A stretch of DNA of 64,000 nt, from positions 806,001 to 870,000 of the forward strand of contig NZ_CP021421.1 of the NCBI RefSeq assembly GCF_002201515.1, in the 5' to 3' direction. Every line of letters begins with the position of its first letter. Position 1 is the first letter of the stretch. Both the position numbers and the translations under genes were made by a program. Below, in pieces: positions 34,035-42,389 of the stretch. Below the pieces are notes generated by a model, which saw only the letters and a list, made by a program, of their open reading frames with translations, was not told the origin of the DNA and made no database searches. Source of the DNA: Muribaculum intestinale. Lineage in GTDB: Bacteria > Bacteroidota > Bacteroidia > Bacteroidales > Muribaculaceae.

Positions 34035-34601
34035 ATGCACGACAACGCCATTACCACCGCTACGTTCCGTATATCTCCGGCATCATACGCCGCAATAATC
34101 ATGCGCCGATGGCTTGCCATATGGTGGTGGGCTGTGGCCGCGCTGCCTTTATGCTCCATAGCCGCGGCTATCCTCATGACCGACATTCGCTATCTGATGC
34201 TCGCGCTGGTGCTTGTGTGTCTCGTAATTCCGCCCGCTCTCCTTATCGTATACTATTATTACGCGCTCGACCCCAAAGCTCGGGTCAATATACCGCCGCA
34301 TAGCGTAGGTTGCGACGGCCATACCCTGACAATCTCAGAATACGCCGCGCCACAACCCGATTCCAACGAAGAGAACGACAATGTTGACACCACGCCACAG
34401 AGGGAATTCACATCGCCGGACGATGCTCCCGTAGCCGTCAGCAAGATACCGCTATCCTCTCTATATGGCATAAGGCACTCTCGCGGGAATATATGTATAA
34501 ACCTCGATAACAGGACCATACCACCCATGCTCATCATACCATACTCGGCATTTCCGTCATCAGCCTCACTGCGGGAGTTCCTGGCCATGATAAAAAACTG
34601 A
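34035..34601 (+). CDS. Hypothetical membrane protein, two N-terminal helices
   Basis: This 188-residue protein has two adjacent hydrophobic segments (about residues 27-50 and 55-77, with LMLALVLVCLVIPPALLIVY). A cytoplasmic part follows, containing TLTISEYAAPQ, an acidic low-complexity linker (SNEENDNVDT) and a strand-rich tail with CINLDNRTIPPMLIIPYSAF. The arrangement resembles YcxB-like or bacterial PH-type membrane proteins, but the match is weak. The start could also be the Met at residue 23 (34101). It lies 42 bases before the NhaC-type gene on the same strand. Function unknown. Confidence 0.65.
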   Translation: MHDNAITTATFRISPASYAAIIMRRWLAIWWWAVAALPLCSIAAAILMTDIRYLMLALVLVCLVIPPALLIVYYYYALDPKARVNIPPHSVGCDGHTLTISEYAAPQPDSNEENDNVDTTPQREFTSPDDAPVAVSKIPLSSLYGIRHSRGNICINLDNRTIPPMLIIPYSAFPSSASLREFLAMIKN

Positions 34602-34643
34602 CATACGCTTGTTATATACTTGTTTTATACTGTCGAAAACGAA

Positions 34644-35984
34644 ATGAAAGAATCACCAGCCCCGCATATACCCGCACGCCGCGGACTACTCGCAATATCA
34701 CCCATACTCGTATTCCTGTTCTTTTATCTGGCTGTATCGGTAATCATAGGCGACTTCTACAAGATGCCTATCGCAGTCGCCCTGTTGCTCGGATCGGCAT
34801 GGGCCGTAGTAATAATGCATGGCAAGCCACTGTCAGAGCGGGTAGAGATATTCTCCCGCGACGCAGGCAGTTCCAATGTGATGTATATGGTGTGGATATT
34901 CATCCTTGCCGGAGCCTTTGCCGCCCTCGCCCGTGAAATCGGCGCCATAGAGGCAACCGTACATCTCGCCCTGCGTTTCCTTCCGGTAGAGATGCTGATT
35001 CCAGGGCTTTTCGCTGCGGCATGCTTCATATCTCTTGCCATAGGCACATCTGTGGGCACGGTGGTGGCTCTGACCCCTTTGGCTGTAGAACTTGCACAGT
35101 CGGAGAGCGGCAACGTGCCGTTTTTCGTGGCCGTAGTGCTCGGAGGGGCCTTCTTCGGCGACAATCTCTCGTTTATCTCCGACACTACCATCGCAGCCAC
35201 GCGCACCCAGGGATGCCGCATGCGCGACAAGTTCCGGGTTAACCTGTGGATAGCCCTTCCCGCAGCCGTAGCCTCACTTATATTATATGTGATACTCGGC
35301 GTCCGGCTACCCGACATGGCAAGCCTCTCCGGCTCAAATCCGCTGCTGGTAGCTCCATATCTGCTCATAATACTACTTGCACTCGCGGGTCTCAACGTCA
35401 CGGTAGTGCTCTCCATAGGCATTGTAGTGGCAATCATCCTCGGGCTGTGCACCGGACATGACATAATAAGTCTGTTCGGATTCATGGGACGGGGAATAGA
35501 CTCCGTGGGCCAGCTGATAATAATCACACTCCTTGCCGCCGGAATGCTGGGACTGATAAAAGCCGCCGGGGGCATCGACTATATACTCCAGGTGCTTACC
35601 CGACGTATACGCGGACCGCGCGGGGCCCAGGCCGGAATCGCACTCGTAGTCGGACTCGTCAACCTATGCACAGCCAATAATACCGTAGCCATAATTACCG
35701 TAGGGCAGCTCGCCTCATCCCTGTCAAAAAGATTCGGCGTCGACCCCAGAAAGGCGGCCTCGCTGCTCGACACCTCGTCGTGTATCGTGCAGAGCCTTAT
35801 TCCCTATGGCGCACAGACACTCCTTGCCACATCGCTTGCATCCATATCTCCGGTAGCCACATGGCCCTATCTCTACTATCCATGGGCGCTTGCCGTGTTC
35901 CTTATCCTATCGGTGGTGTTCCGCTTCCCGCGGCTTGCCACCATATCTCCACCCGTATCCACAAATGATAATACCAATCCATAA
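34644..35984 (+). CDS. NhaC-type Na+/H+ antiporter
   Basis: This 446-residue inner-membrane antiporter has about eleven hydrophobic helices. It exchanges Na+ for protons or another ion. I chose ATG 34644; a TTG at 34620 would add eight polar residues. Typical NhaC-superfamily segments are SLAIGTSVGTVVALTP near residue 130, GGAFFGDNLSFISDTT near 170 and NLCTANNTVAI near 340. Two small genes of no clear relation flank it; the following secreted-protein gene starts only 7 bases after its stop. It could use or relieve the sodium gradient built by the methylmalonyl-CoA decarboxylase. Family firm, ions inferred. Confidence 0.9.
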   Translation: MKESPAPHIPARRGLLAISPILVFLFFYLAVSVIIGDFYKMPIAVALLLGSAWAVVIMHGKPLSERVEIFSRDAGSSNVMYMVWIFILAGAFAALAREIGAIEATVHLALRFLPVEMLIPGLFAAACFISLAIGTSVGTVVALTPLAVELAQSESGNVPFFVAVVLGGAFFGDNLSFISDTTIAATRTQGCRMRDKFRVNLWIALPAAVASLILYVILGVRLPDMASLSGSNPLLVAPYLLIILLALAGLNVTVVLSIGIVVAIILGLCTGHDIISLFGFMGRGIDSVGQLIIITLLAAGMLGLIKAAGGIDYILQVLTRRIRGPRGAQAGIALVVGLVNLCTANNTVAIITVGQLASSLSKRFGVDPRKAASLLDTSSCIVQSLIPYGAQTLLATSLASISPVATWPYLYYPWALAVFLILSVVFRFPRLATISPPVSTNDNTNP

Positions 35985-35991
35985 TTACAAC

Positions 35992-38064
35992 ATGAACCCA
36001 CGTTTACGACTATCTGTCGCGACTGTAGCAGCAGCAGCTATCGTCATGACATCAGCCGCAATGGCTCAGGAAAAACGTTTCTATGCATCGGTCTACAGCA
36101 CCAATGAATGGAAAGAGTATGTATATTCCGAGACCGGCATGTACAGCTTCCCCCTTGACAAATACAGCCGCACGCTGGTAAAAGAGGACTCCGACCTCGA
36201 CGCCTCCGGAGGCGGCACAATGACCGAGGATTTCTATTTTTGTACCTCCGAAATCAACTACGGCGCATGGACCGATGTGACCCACTACACATTCAAGCCC
36301 GACTCCTGGCAACTGAATTCACAGCTGTTCGGCTCAATGCAGGGCGTAGCCACCGATCTCGCCTACGACCACACTACAGCACGCATATACGGATGCTTCG
36401 CCACCGACCCCGAACTTGGTGAGACAGAAGGAGAATTCGTGTTCGGCTCTCTCAACGAAGCCACCGGACAGCGCCTTGCCATCAGAAAAATCGACACACC
36501 TTGGATTGCACTCGGCTGCGACCGCTCAGGCGGCCTATATGCTGTAGACATGGGCGGCATACTCTGGAAGGTTGAGAAGACTACAGGCGCGACAGAGCAG
36601 ATTGCCGACCTCGGAGTGACCGCCAACCGCCGCTCTACCGGAGCTTTCGACACCGAATCGGGCATATTCTATGTTGTGGTGACCAACGAGGATTCATCGA
36701 CCATCGAAGAATATGGCTACAGCATTGGCAAGTCGGAGCTATATGCAGTCGACGTCACTGCAGGCTCTGCAAAGCTCGTATATGAGTTTGGCGACGGCGA
36801 GGCTGTAGGAGGCATGTATATACCCGGCCCGCTCTCCGATGACAACGCTCCCGCCCAAGCCACTGACTTCTCCGCCAGATTCTCCGACGGCGCCCTCAAT
36901 GGCACTGTCTCGTTTACCATTCCCGACAAGACATTCGGCGGCAACACTCTGGAGGGTGACATAAAATATCTCGTGCGCGCCAACGGCTCACTATTCGCCC
37001 AGGGCACAGCCTCCCCGGGAACAAAAATCGAGGCCGACGGCAAAGTCGACGAGGACGGCGCATACGAAATCGAGCTTGAACTAACCAACGCCGCCGGTCG
37101 CGGGCCCAAATCGAAAATCTCACAATGGATAGGACATGATACACCCGTAAGCCTCTCCTCAGCCAATCTCACATACTCCGACGGAGCATTTACCCTGACA
37201 TGGGCGCACCCGACATCTACGGAACATGGCGGCTACATGAACCATGCGATGCTCTCATATGACGTGACACGAATGCCCGACAACGTACGTGTGGCCACAG
37301 CCATCACCTCAACCGCCGTGACCGACCCTGTAGAGATACCCGCCTCAATGACCGGCTACAGCTACCGCATCGACATGTCATACCGCGGAGTGCCCGTATC
37401 CTCTCTCACCACCGACACCTACAACCTCGGTTCGGTATCACTCCCCTATGTCCTCGACTTCAACAGCGACGACAGCTTCGACGGCCTCACCATAATCGAT
37501 GCCAACGGCGACCGCAACGAATGGTACCGCGAGGAATACTGGTATATCGAAGCAACCGACCTCGAGTGCACGGCCGCTCTATATCCCTATTCATCCGTCA
37601 ACCGCGCCGACGACTGGATGATACTCCCCGCTATAATGTTTGAGAAAGGCATCACATATTCCGTTGAATTCCAGGTATCGACAGCGGGAGCCAACGAAAA
37701 GCTCGCACTCTATTTCGGCACCGCTCCATCGCCCGACGCCATGACCGGCAATATAATGCCTGTAAAGGAATATGAAAGCTATTGCTGCGTAGAAGAGAAG
37801 CACACATTCACGCCCGAGGCCTCAGGTCTGTATTACATAGGCTTCCATGCCTGCTCCGACCCCGATGGTGCAGGCCTTGGTATCCGCGACATCAAAGTCG
37901 ACACTGCCGGCTCATCGGCAATCGAGGAGATATCTACGGAGACTACCTCCCCCACCACAGCAGTATACAATCTGCAGGGTGTGCAAGTCGACGACAACGC
38001 CCGCGGCGGCATATTCATTGAAGTAAAAGCTGACGGCACGACAAGAAAAATTGTACGTCGCTAA
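35992..38064 (+). CDS. Large secreted protein with propeller-like, Ig-like and jelly-roll domains
   Basis: This 690-residue exported protein starts at ATG 35992, before a signal peptide ending AAMAQ. Residues ~25-290 contain repeated blades such as ATDLAYDHTTARIYG and WIALGCDRSGGLYAVD, suggesting a beta-propeller. Two fibronectin/Ig-like domains follow (about 300-470). A jelly-roll of the 'choice-of-anchor J' type, opening LPYVLDFNSDDSFDG and closing GIRDIKVDT, spans about 480-640. The C-terminus (VYNLQGVQVDD, final KIVRR) is a Por/type IX-like sorting tail. No catalytic motif is seen; adhesion or binding is likely. It begins 7 bases after the antiporter gene. Confidence 0.8.
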   Translation: MNPRLRLSVATVAAAAIVMTSAAMAQEKRFYASVYSTNEWKEYVYSETGMYSFPLDKYSRTLVKEDSDLDASGGGTMTEDFYFCTSEINYGAWTDVTHYTFKPDSWQLNSQLFGSMQGVATDLAYDHTTARIYGCFATDPELGETEGEFVFGSLNEATGQRLAIRKIDTPWIALGCDRSGGLYAVDMGGILWKVEKTTGATEQIADLGVTANRRSTGAFDTESGIFYVVVTNEDSSTIEEYGYSIGKSELYAVDVTAGSAKLVYEFGDGEAVGGMYIPGPLSDDNAPAQATDFSARFSDGALNGTVSFTIPDKTFGGNTLEGDIKYLVRANGSLFAQGTASPGTKIEADGKVDEDGAYEIELELTNAAGRGPKSKISQWIGHDTPVSLSSANLTYSDGAFTLTWAHPTSTEHGGYMNHAMLSYDVTRMPDNVRVATAITSTAVTDPVEIPASMTGYSYRIDMSYRGVPVSSLTTDTYNLGSVSLPYVLDFNSDDSFDGLTIIDANGDRNEWYREEYWYIEATDLECTAALYPYSSVNRADDWMILPAIMFEKGITYSVEFQVSTAGANEKLALYFGTAPSPDAMTGNIMPVKEYESYCCVEEKHTFTPEASGLYYIGFHACSDPDGAGLGIRDIKVDTAGSSAIEEISTETTSPTTAVYNLQGVQVDDNARGGIFIEVKADGTTRKIVRR

Positions 38065-38094
38065 TCCTCTCTGAATCATATTCTACAATATATT

Positions 38095-38134
38095 CCGACA
38101 GTGTGCACCGTCATACACCGACAGCCACTGTCGG
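38095..38134 (+). terminator. Hairpin after the large secreted protein
   Basis: CCGACAGTG (38095-38103) pairs with CACTGTCGG (38126-38134), followed by AACTTTTG. The loop and the following bases share the direct repeat ATACACCGAC (38114 and 38151). It separates this gene from the rpsU promoter. Confidence 0.6.
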
Positions 38135-38227
38135 AACTTTTGTATCATTATACACCGACGGATAATGCGCTCTAACGGCTCCTTCATCTTATCTTGCTGA
38201 GATAATGCAAAATGAGTCATAAAAAAT

Positions 38228-38258
38228 TTTGCGGTTTGGAAAAGAAACCGTAATTTTG
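38228..38258 (+). promoter_or_regulatory. Promoter of rpsU
   Basis: TTTG (38228-38231), a 19-base spacer and TAATTTTG (38251-38258) form a full consensus promoter with a leader of about 45 bases. Confidence 0.8.
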
Positions 38259-38308
38259 TCGCGCAAAATGCAAAATCTAAAAAAACAACATAAAATCAAT
38301 AACTAAAC

Positions 38309-38500
38309 ATGATCATCGTACAAGTTAAAGAAGGCGAGAACATAGAAAGAGCTTTAAAGAAGTTTAAAAGAAAATTCGAAAAGACCGGCATCGTTAAAGA
38401 GCTTCGCAGCCGCCAGGCTTTTGAAAAGCCCTCCATCACCAACCGCAAGAAGATGATGAAGGCCGTCTACGTACAGAAACTGCGCATGGTCGAGGAGTAA
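38309..38500 (+). CDS. rpsU: 30S ribosomal protein S21
   Basis: This 63-residue basic protein is bS21, with the family's opening IIVQVKEGENIERALKKFKR and the RSRQAFEKPS segment. In Bacteroidetes bS21 helps hide the anti-Shine-Dalgarno end of 16S rRNA, which explains why most genes lack an SD sequence. Its own leader here (AT-rich, ending in ACTAAAC) shows no SD. It heads a cluster with xerC and hpf. Its own consensus promoter lies 50 bases upstream. Very high confidence. Confidence 0.97.
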   Translation: MIIVQVKEGENIERALKKFKRKFEKTGIVKELRSRQAFEKPSITNRKKMMKAVYVQKLRMVEE

Positions 38501-38619
38501 TCGACTCCTATTATTTTTATCCATATTATTTGGAAATATCCAAAGAAAGAGTTAAATTCGCTTTTGACCAAACATAGGAAGCCCACCTGCGGCATCCGTT
38601 GATAAAGCGAATCGACTCC

Positions 38620-39534
38620 ATGATACTTGACTCTTTCTCGACATATATACGGTGTGAGCTGAATTATTCAGTCCACACCGTTTCTGCATATATGCGAGAC
38701 CTCTCCCAATGGGCCGACTTCGCCACCGGCGGTCATCCCGAGCAGCTCGACCCGTTGAGCGTAACCACCTCCGATATAAGATTATGGATCGGACGTCTGG
38801 CCCGGCAGGGTGAAAGTCCGCGGACACTGAAGCGCAAGCTCTCTTCACTACGCACATTCTTCGGCTACATGATGAAACGCCACGGGATGATGTCGAACCC
38901 TGCGGCCGAACTCCACTCGGCAAAAGCCGACAAGCCTCTCCCGGTATACGTCCGTCAGTCGGAAATGGCATCAATGCTCGCTGACGATTTCGATACCGGC
39001 GACTTCACCTCCGTGCGCGACCGTCTCATCCTGCTTATGTTCTACTCGACAGGCATGCGCAGTTCTGAGCTGGAGACTCTGCTCGACAACGATGTAAACA
39101 CCGCGAAAGGTGAACTAAAGGTAATGGGTAAACGTAATAAAGAAAGAATCATACCTTTCGGGGAAGAACTCTCGGAAATGATTGCAAAATACAGAAACCT
39201 GCGAGACACCACAGTAGGAGGCCTCCCCCCGGAACGCTTCTTCGTCAGGCCCGACGGACAGCCCTTGTACCGAAGGCTTATCTACAGGGTCGTACACGGA
39301 GCTTTGGAGGGACGCACGGTAGCAGCCCGGCAGAGCCCTCACGTACTGCGGCATTCATTCGCAAGCGATATGCTCAATAACGGTGCCGACCTCTTCTCAG
39401 TGCAACAGCTTCTCGGCCATAAATCATTAGAAACCACTCAGGTATATACTCATATTACCTACCAGGAACTTAAAAACAATTACCAACTGGCACATCCGCG
39501 TGCCGCAAAGAAAGGAGGACCCCATGGAAATTAA
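38620..39534 (+). CDS. xerC: Tyrosine recombinase XerC
   Basis: This 304-residue tyrosine recombinase probably resolves chromosome dimers at dif. I chose ATG 38620; a TTG at 38599 would add seven residues. The N-terminal SAM-like domain (LNYSVHTVSAYMRDL) and the catalytic domain are complete. Catalytic residues are visible in STGMRSSEL (Arg), MGKRNKER (Lys), HVLRHSFA (His-x-x-Arg), LGHKS (His) and YTH (Tyr). The position between rpsU and hpf is the typical housekeeping xer context in Bacteroidales, so it is not a mobile-element integrase. It overlaps hpf by 11 bases. Confidence 0.94.
   Translation: MILDSFSTYIRCELNYSVHTVSAYMRDLSQWADFATGGHPEQLDPLSVTTSDIRLWIGRLARQGESPRTLKRKLSSLRTFFGYMMKRHGMMSNPAAELHSAKADKPLPVYVRQSEMASMLADDFDTGDFTSVRDRLILLMFYSTGMRSSELETLLDNDVNTAKGELKVMGKRNKERIIPFGEELSEMIAKYRNLRDTTVGGLPPERFFVRPDGQPLYRRLIYRVVHGALEGRTVAARQSPHVLRHSFASDMLNNGADLFSVQQLLGHKSLETTQVYTHITYQELKNNYQLAHPRAAKKGGPHGN
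39511..39518 (+). promoter_or_regulatory. Strong Shine-Dalgarno sequence of hpf
   Basis: AAAGGAGG lies 5 bases before ATG 39524, inside the end of xerC. Such an SD is rare in Bacteroidetes and fixes the hpf start over the in-frame ATG at 39500. Confidence 0.75.
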
Positions 39535-39823
39535 CATCAAGTCAATCCACTTCGACGCAACAGAACAGCTCCAGAGCTTCATCGAGAAGAAACTAAATAA
39601 ACTGGCTCGCCGCTTCGAGTCAATCACCAAAGCCGACGTAACACTGAAAGTAGTAAAACCGGAAACTTCCATGAACAAGGAGGCTGCCGTGAAACTGACC
39701 ATTCCGATGCAGGAGGAATTCTACGCCTCGAAGATTGCCGACACCTTCGAGGAGGCTGTCGACCTCTCGCTCGAAGCAATCGAACGCCAGCTACAGCGTA
39801 TCAAATCGCAGAAAGATTATTGA
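39524..39823 (+). CDS. hpf: Ribosome hibernation factor (HPF/RaiA)
   Basis: This 99-residue short-form hibernation-promoting factor binds the 30S decoding region in slow growth and protects idle ribosomes. The beta-alpha-beta fold signature is visible: INIKSIHFDATEQLQSFIEK at the start and YASKIADTFEEAVDLSLEA near residue 65, with the basic C-terminal helix (IERQLQRIKSQK). The start at 39524 is set by a strong SD. It overlaps xerC by 11 bases and is followed by a GC-rich hairpin. Having rpsU, xerC and hpf together groups two ribosome regulators. Confidence 0.94.
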   Translation: MEINIKSIHFDATEQLQSFIEKKLNKLARRFESITKADVTLKVVKPETSMNKEAAVKLTIPMQEEFYASKIADTFEEAVDLSLEAIERQLQRIKSQKDY

Positions 39824-39875
39824 TTGTATTTACAAGCCTGTATGCACTCTCCCGCTGTCAGGCCCCACTGAAAAA

Positions 39876-39907
39876 GCGGCGCCGCATCCTCTCCGATGCG
39901 GCGCCGC
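39876..39907. terminator. Bidirectional terminator between hpf and the regulator gene
   Basis: A perfect 13-bp GC-rich stem (39876-39888 with 39895-39907) lies between convergent genes. An A-run just before it gives a T-run on the minus strand. Confidence 0.88.
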
Positions 39908-39927
39908 CGTTATAAAGAGCGGAAAAT

Positions 39928-42216
39928 TTATCCGTTGTAATCAGCCGGAGCTACCGAGTGCCTTTTCTTGAACACACGCTGGAAATACTGCACATCGGAG
40001 TAGCCACACATTGCGGCAATATCCGACAGCGAAAGCGGCTCTCCGGTAGAGCGCGCACGCAAAAGCTGCTCGGCACGCTGCATGCGAGCCTCGATAAGCA
40101 GCTGGGTCGCCGAGATGCCAAGCTGAGCACGCAGATGACGGTTAAGAGTCGAACGGCTCACTGCGGCGGCATCAGCCATGCTGTCGACACCTGCGTCGGG
40201 GTTGTCTATGTTCTCTTCTATATAGCGCCTTACCCGGTTGAGGAAAGCTGTGTCCTCCGGTTTCTGCTCAGGGACAAGGGGAGCCATATCCTCAGGCGAT
40301 GCTGTCAGGCAGTCACTATCCTGCATGGAACGCGCCTCCATCTCCCCGATTACCGCCATATACTTCTCAAGCAAGTCGCGACGCTGGCGATTGACATCGC
40401 GTATATACATTATTATATATACCGTCAGGCCGGCAAGCACTGCCACGACCAGCACAAACAATGCAGTGGCCCACCATGTCTCATACCAGTAAGGAGCTAC
40501 CACCACGGAAAGCAGACGGTTATTATCGACCCATCGCCCGTATCTGTCGGTCGACTGCACCTCAAGCCAATGGGTGCCCGGGCTTAGATTAAACAAAGTG
40601 ACGTTACGCACCGGTCCGGCGCCGGTCCATGGAGAGCCGTCAAGACGCGAACGATAAAGGATACCGCTATTGTCGGTATAATCTATAGCAGCAAAAGCTA
40701 TCGATATATTGCGTTGGTCCGGCTCAAGAAAAAGTGTGTCACGAGATGCCAGACAAAAAGCCGGTGCCAGTCCGTTGACAGCCAGTGTAGTGAACACAAG
40801 CGGCGGCACATATCCCCGGCTGTATATATTGTGCGGTGTAGCACAGAAAGCGCCCTCCTCGGCGCCGATCACCCATGTGCCGTCGGGCAGCATCACAGGC
40901 TCAGTCTCGGCAAAGCGGCACGTGTCGTTCCAGAATGTACGCCCGAAATTCACCGTCTGCTCTGTCGATGGATTCAGAGCCATCACATGATTCCGACCTA
41001 CAATCAACAACAATGTGTCGGACACAAGCGCCATAGCCCGGCACACATCGCTTGCAAGGGTGGAATTGCCTGTATTCAGATGTCGGAACTCCGGTTTGTC
41101 GTCAAACAGACGTTCCTCGCTTATAATATCGATTCCCGAGCTCTCCGTACCGACTATTATATTGCCGCGGGTATCCCTCGCCACACTCATCACGGCATTG
41201 CTGCACAAGCTCCCGGGACGGTTGCCGTCGCGCCTTACAGGCATCAGCCTCGTATTGCGGCAATCAGCGGAGTCTACAGTCCCGACAAGCAGCCCTTCGG
41301 TAGTAGCCGCAATTATATTGTCGGAAGGCGTGATGATAATCTTTCTCACTTTGTAGCCGCCCAACGACTCGGAAAGCTCCGGCTCCATGGCCTGCGGATT
41401 TTCGCAGCATTTCACTCCGGCACCGAACGTAGCTATCCACAGCCGTCCATACCTGTCCTCGGCCATATCGTATACCGCATCCGGCGATATGCTCTCTCCC
41501 CCATTCCTTATGAGAGCGCCCGGCTTGCCGCCTATCCATATGTCGCCATGACTCGTACGGTAGATGCAGTAAGGCGCAGTCTCAAGCGGAATGGTCCTGA
41601 CAAGCGTCGAACTCCGGTCATACACATTTATACTATGATTATTGCGCAGCCCCACCCACAGCATGCTGTCGCGATCAACCATCAGCGAGCGCGGATGTGC
41701 GCCCGATGTACCGTCAAGCAACCTTGCCGGGTGATGCGGGAAACATGTCTTGTACAATCCCGACGGGTCAGCCCTCCAGATATTCCCCTGTCGGTCGGTC
41801 AGCCCCCTCCATGTGCGACCCATTTTTCCTTTAAGTGAATCCTTCCTCTCCTCAGGAATATCGCGGAAGGTGTATCGCGACAGGTCAAACTCATATATAT
41901 CGTCATCGGTGCGGCACACAATGTTGCCCTGCTCAGAAAGCAGGATGTCACGTATGCGGTTGGTACCTATGGCCGCACTGTCACCCGGCCTGATTTTCAT
42001 GCGGTGAAACTCATAGCCGTCGTAGCAGTCAAGACCGTTCCATGTAGCAAACCACATAAGCCCGTTTCCGTCCTGCAGACCGCCGCCGACAAGCGTACCC
42101 GACAATCCGTTGCTGTCGTCATACCGCACCGTACGGCAAGGCTCAGTCTGACGTGCGGTCAGGAAAAGCCCTGTCAGCAGAATAATCACTATAATGACAG
42201 TACGGCAATGGTTCAT
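39928..42216 (-). CDS. Membrane-spanning propeller/AraC regulator without kinase
   Basis: This 762-residue regulator is built like a hybrid two-component sensor that has lost its signalling core. A signal anchor (IIVIILLTGLFLTA) precedes a periplasmic two-component-type beta-propeller (about residues 30-470; repeats such as NGLMWFATWNGL and GNIWRADPSGLY). A Y_Y_Y domain follows (about 480-565, YRSRLDGSPWTG to RYGRWVDN), then a transmembrane helix near 575-597 and a short linker. An AraC-type helix-turn-helix domain ends the protein (about 660-760; DSMADAAAVSRSTLNRHLRA and SDVQYFQRVFKKRH). No histidine-kinase or receiver domain is present. It is divergent from the GH95 fucosidase and probably activates it. 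Confidence 0.88.
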   Translation of the reverse strand: MNHCRTVIIVIILLTGLFLTARQTEPCRTVRYDDSNGLSGTLVGGGLQDGNGLMWFATWNGLDCYDGYEFHRMKIRPGDSAAIGTNRIRDILLSEQGNIVCRTDDDIYEFDLSRYTFRDIPEERKDSLKGKMGRTWRGLTDRQGNIWRADPSGLYKTCFPHHPARLLDGTSGAHPRSLMVDRDSMLWVGLRNNHSINVYDRSSTLVRTIPLETAPYCIYRTSHGDIWIGGKPGALIRNGGESISPDAVYDMAEDRYGRLWIATFGAGVKCCENPQAMEPELSESLGGYKVRKIIITPSDNIIAATTEGLLVGTVDSADCRNTRLMPVRRDGNRPGSLCSNAVMSVARDTRGNIIVGTESSGIDIISEERLFDDKPEFRHLNTGNSTLASDVCRAMALVSDTLLLIVGRNHVMALNPSTEQTVNFGRTFWNDTCRFAETEPVMLPDGTWVIGAEEGAFCATPHNIYSRGYVPPLVFTTLAVNGLAPAFCLASRDTLFLEPDQRNISIAFAAIDYTDNSGILYRSRLDGSPWTGAGPVRNVTLFNLSPGTHWLEVQSTDRYGRWVDNNRLLSVVVAPYWYETWWATALFVLVVAVLAGLTVYIIMYIRDVNRQRRDLLEKYMAVIGEMEARSMQDSDCLTASPEDMAPLVPEQKPEDTAFLNRVRRYIEENIDNPDAGVDSMADAAAVSRSTLNRHLRAQLGISATQLLIEARMQRAEQLLRARSTGEPLSLSDIAAMCGYSDVQYFQRVFKKRHSVAPADYNG

Positions 42217-42242
42217 CAGTAGATTTTCGGTTCAATTCAGGC

Positions 42243-42262
42243 CAAAGATAGTGAAATTTCAC
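42243..42262 (-). promoter_or_regulatory. Regulator promoter with adjoining palindrome
   Basis: On the minus strand TATCTTTG (42243-42250) is a consensus -7 element 27 bases before the regulator start. Immediately upstream lies the perfect palindrome GTGAAATTTCAC (42251-42262), within the promoter spacer, a good site for repression. Confidence 0.5.
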
Positions 42263-42275
42263 TGTTCATGACCAT

Positions 42276-42313
42276 TTTGAGCCGTTTTTCATGCCTGTTT
42301 GAGCCATTTTTCA
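42276..42313 (+). promoter_or_regulatory. Direct repeats, likely operator of the AraC-type regulator
   Basis: Two 16-base repeats, TTTGAGCC(G/A)TTTTTCA, at 42276-42291 and 42298-42313 differ at one base and are 22 bases apart (two helical turns). The second ends 23 bases before the GH95 -7 element, where an AraC-type activator would contact polymerase. Confidence 0.65.
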
Positions 42314-42336
42314 CGTCGGAACCTCACGTCTGACAC

Positions 42337-42344
42337 TAATTTTG
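42337..42344 (+). promoter_or_regulatory. -7 element of the GH95 fucosidase gene
   Basis: TAATTTTG matches TAnnTTTG, 45 bases before the start. No -33 TTTG is present; its place is taken by the end of the direct repeats, as expected for an activator-dependent promoter. Confidence 0.6.
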
Positions 42345-42389
42345 TATTCCGCATAATCATTCAAATATCCAACCTTTAAAATTGCAACG

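Noticed and set aside
38620..39534. Tyrosine recombinase as a sign of an integrated mobile element
   Set aside because: Its place between rpsU and hpf and its full XerC sequence fit the housekeeping recombinase; no attachment-site duplication or mobile genes are nearby.
40714..41838. Plus-strand open frame of 374 codons opposite the propeller/AraC regulator
   Set aside because: The minus-strand regulator has clear domain structure; the plus frame has no recognisable features.
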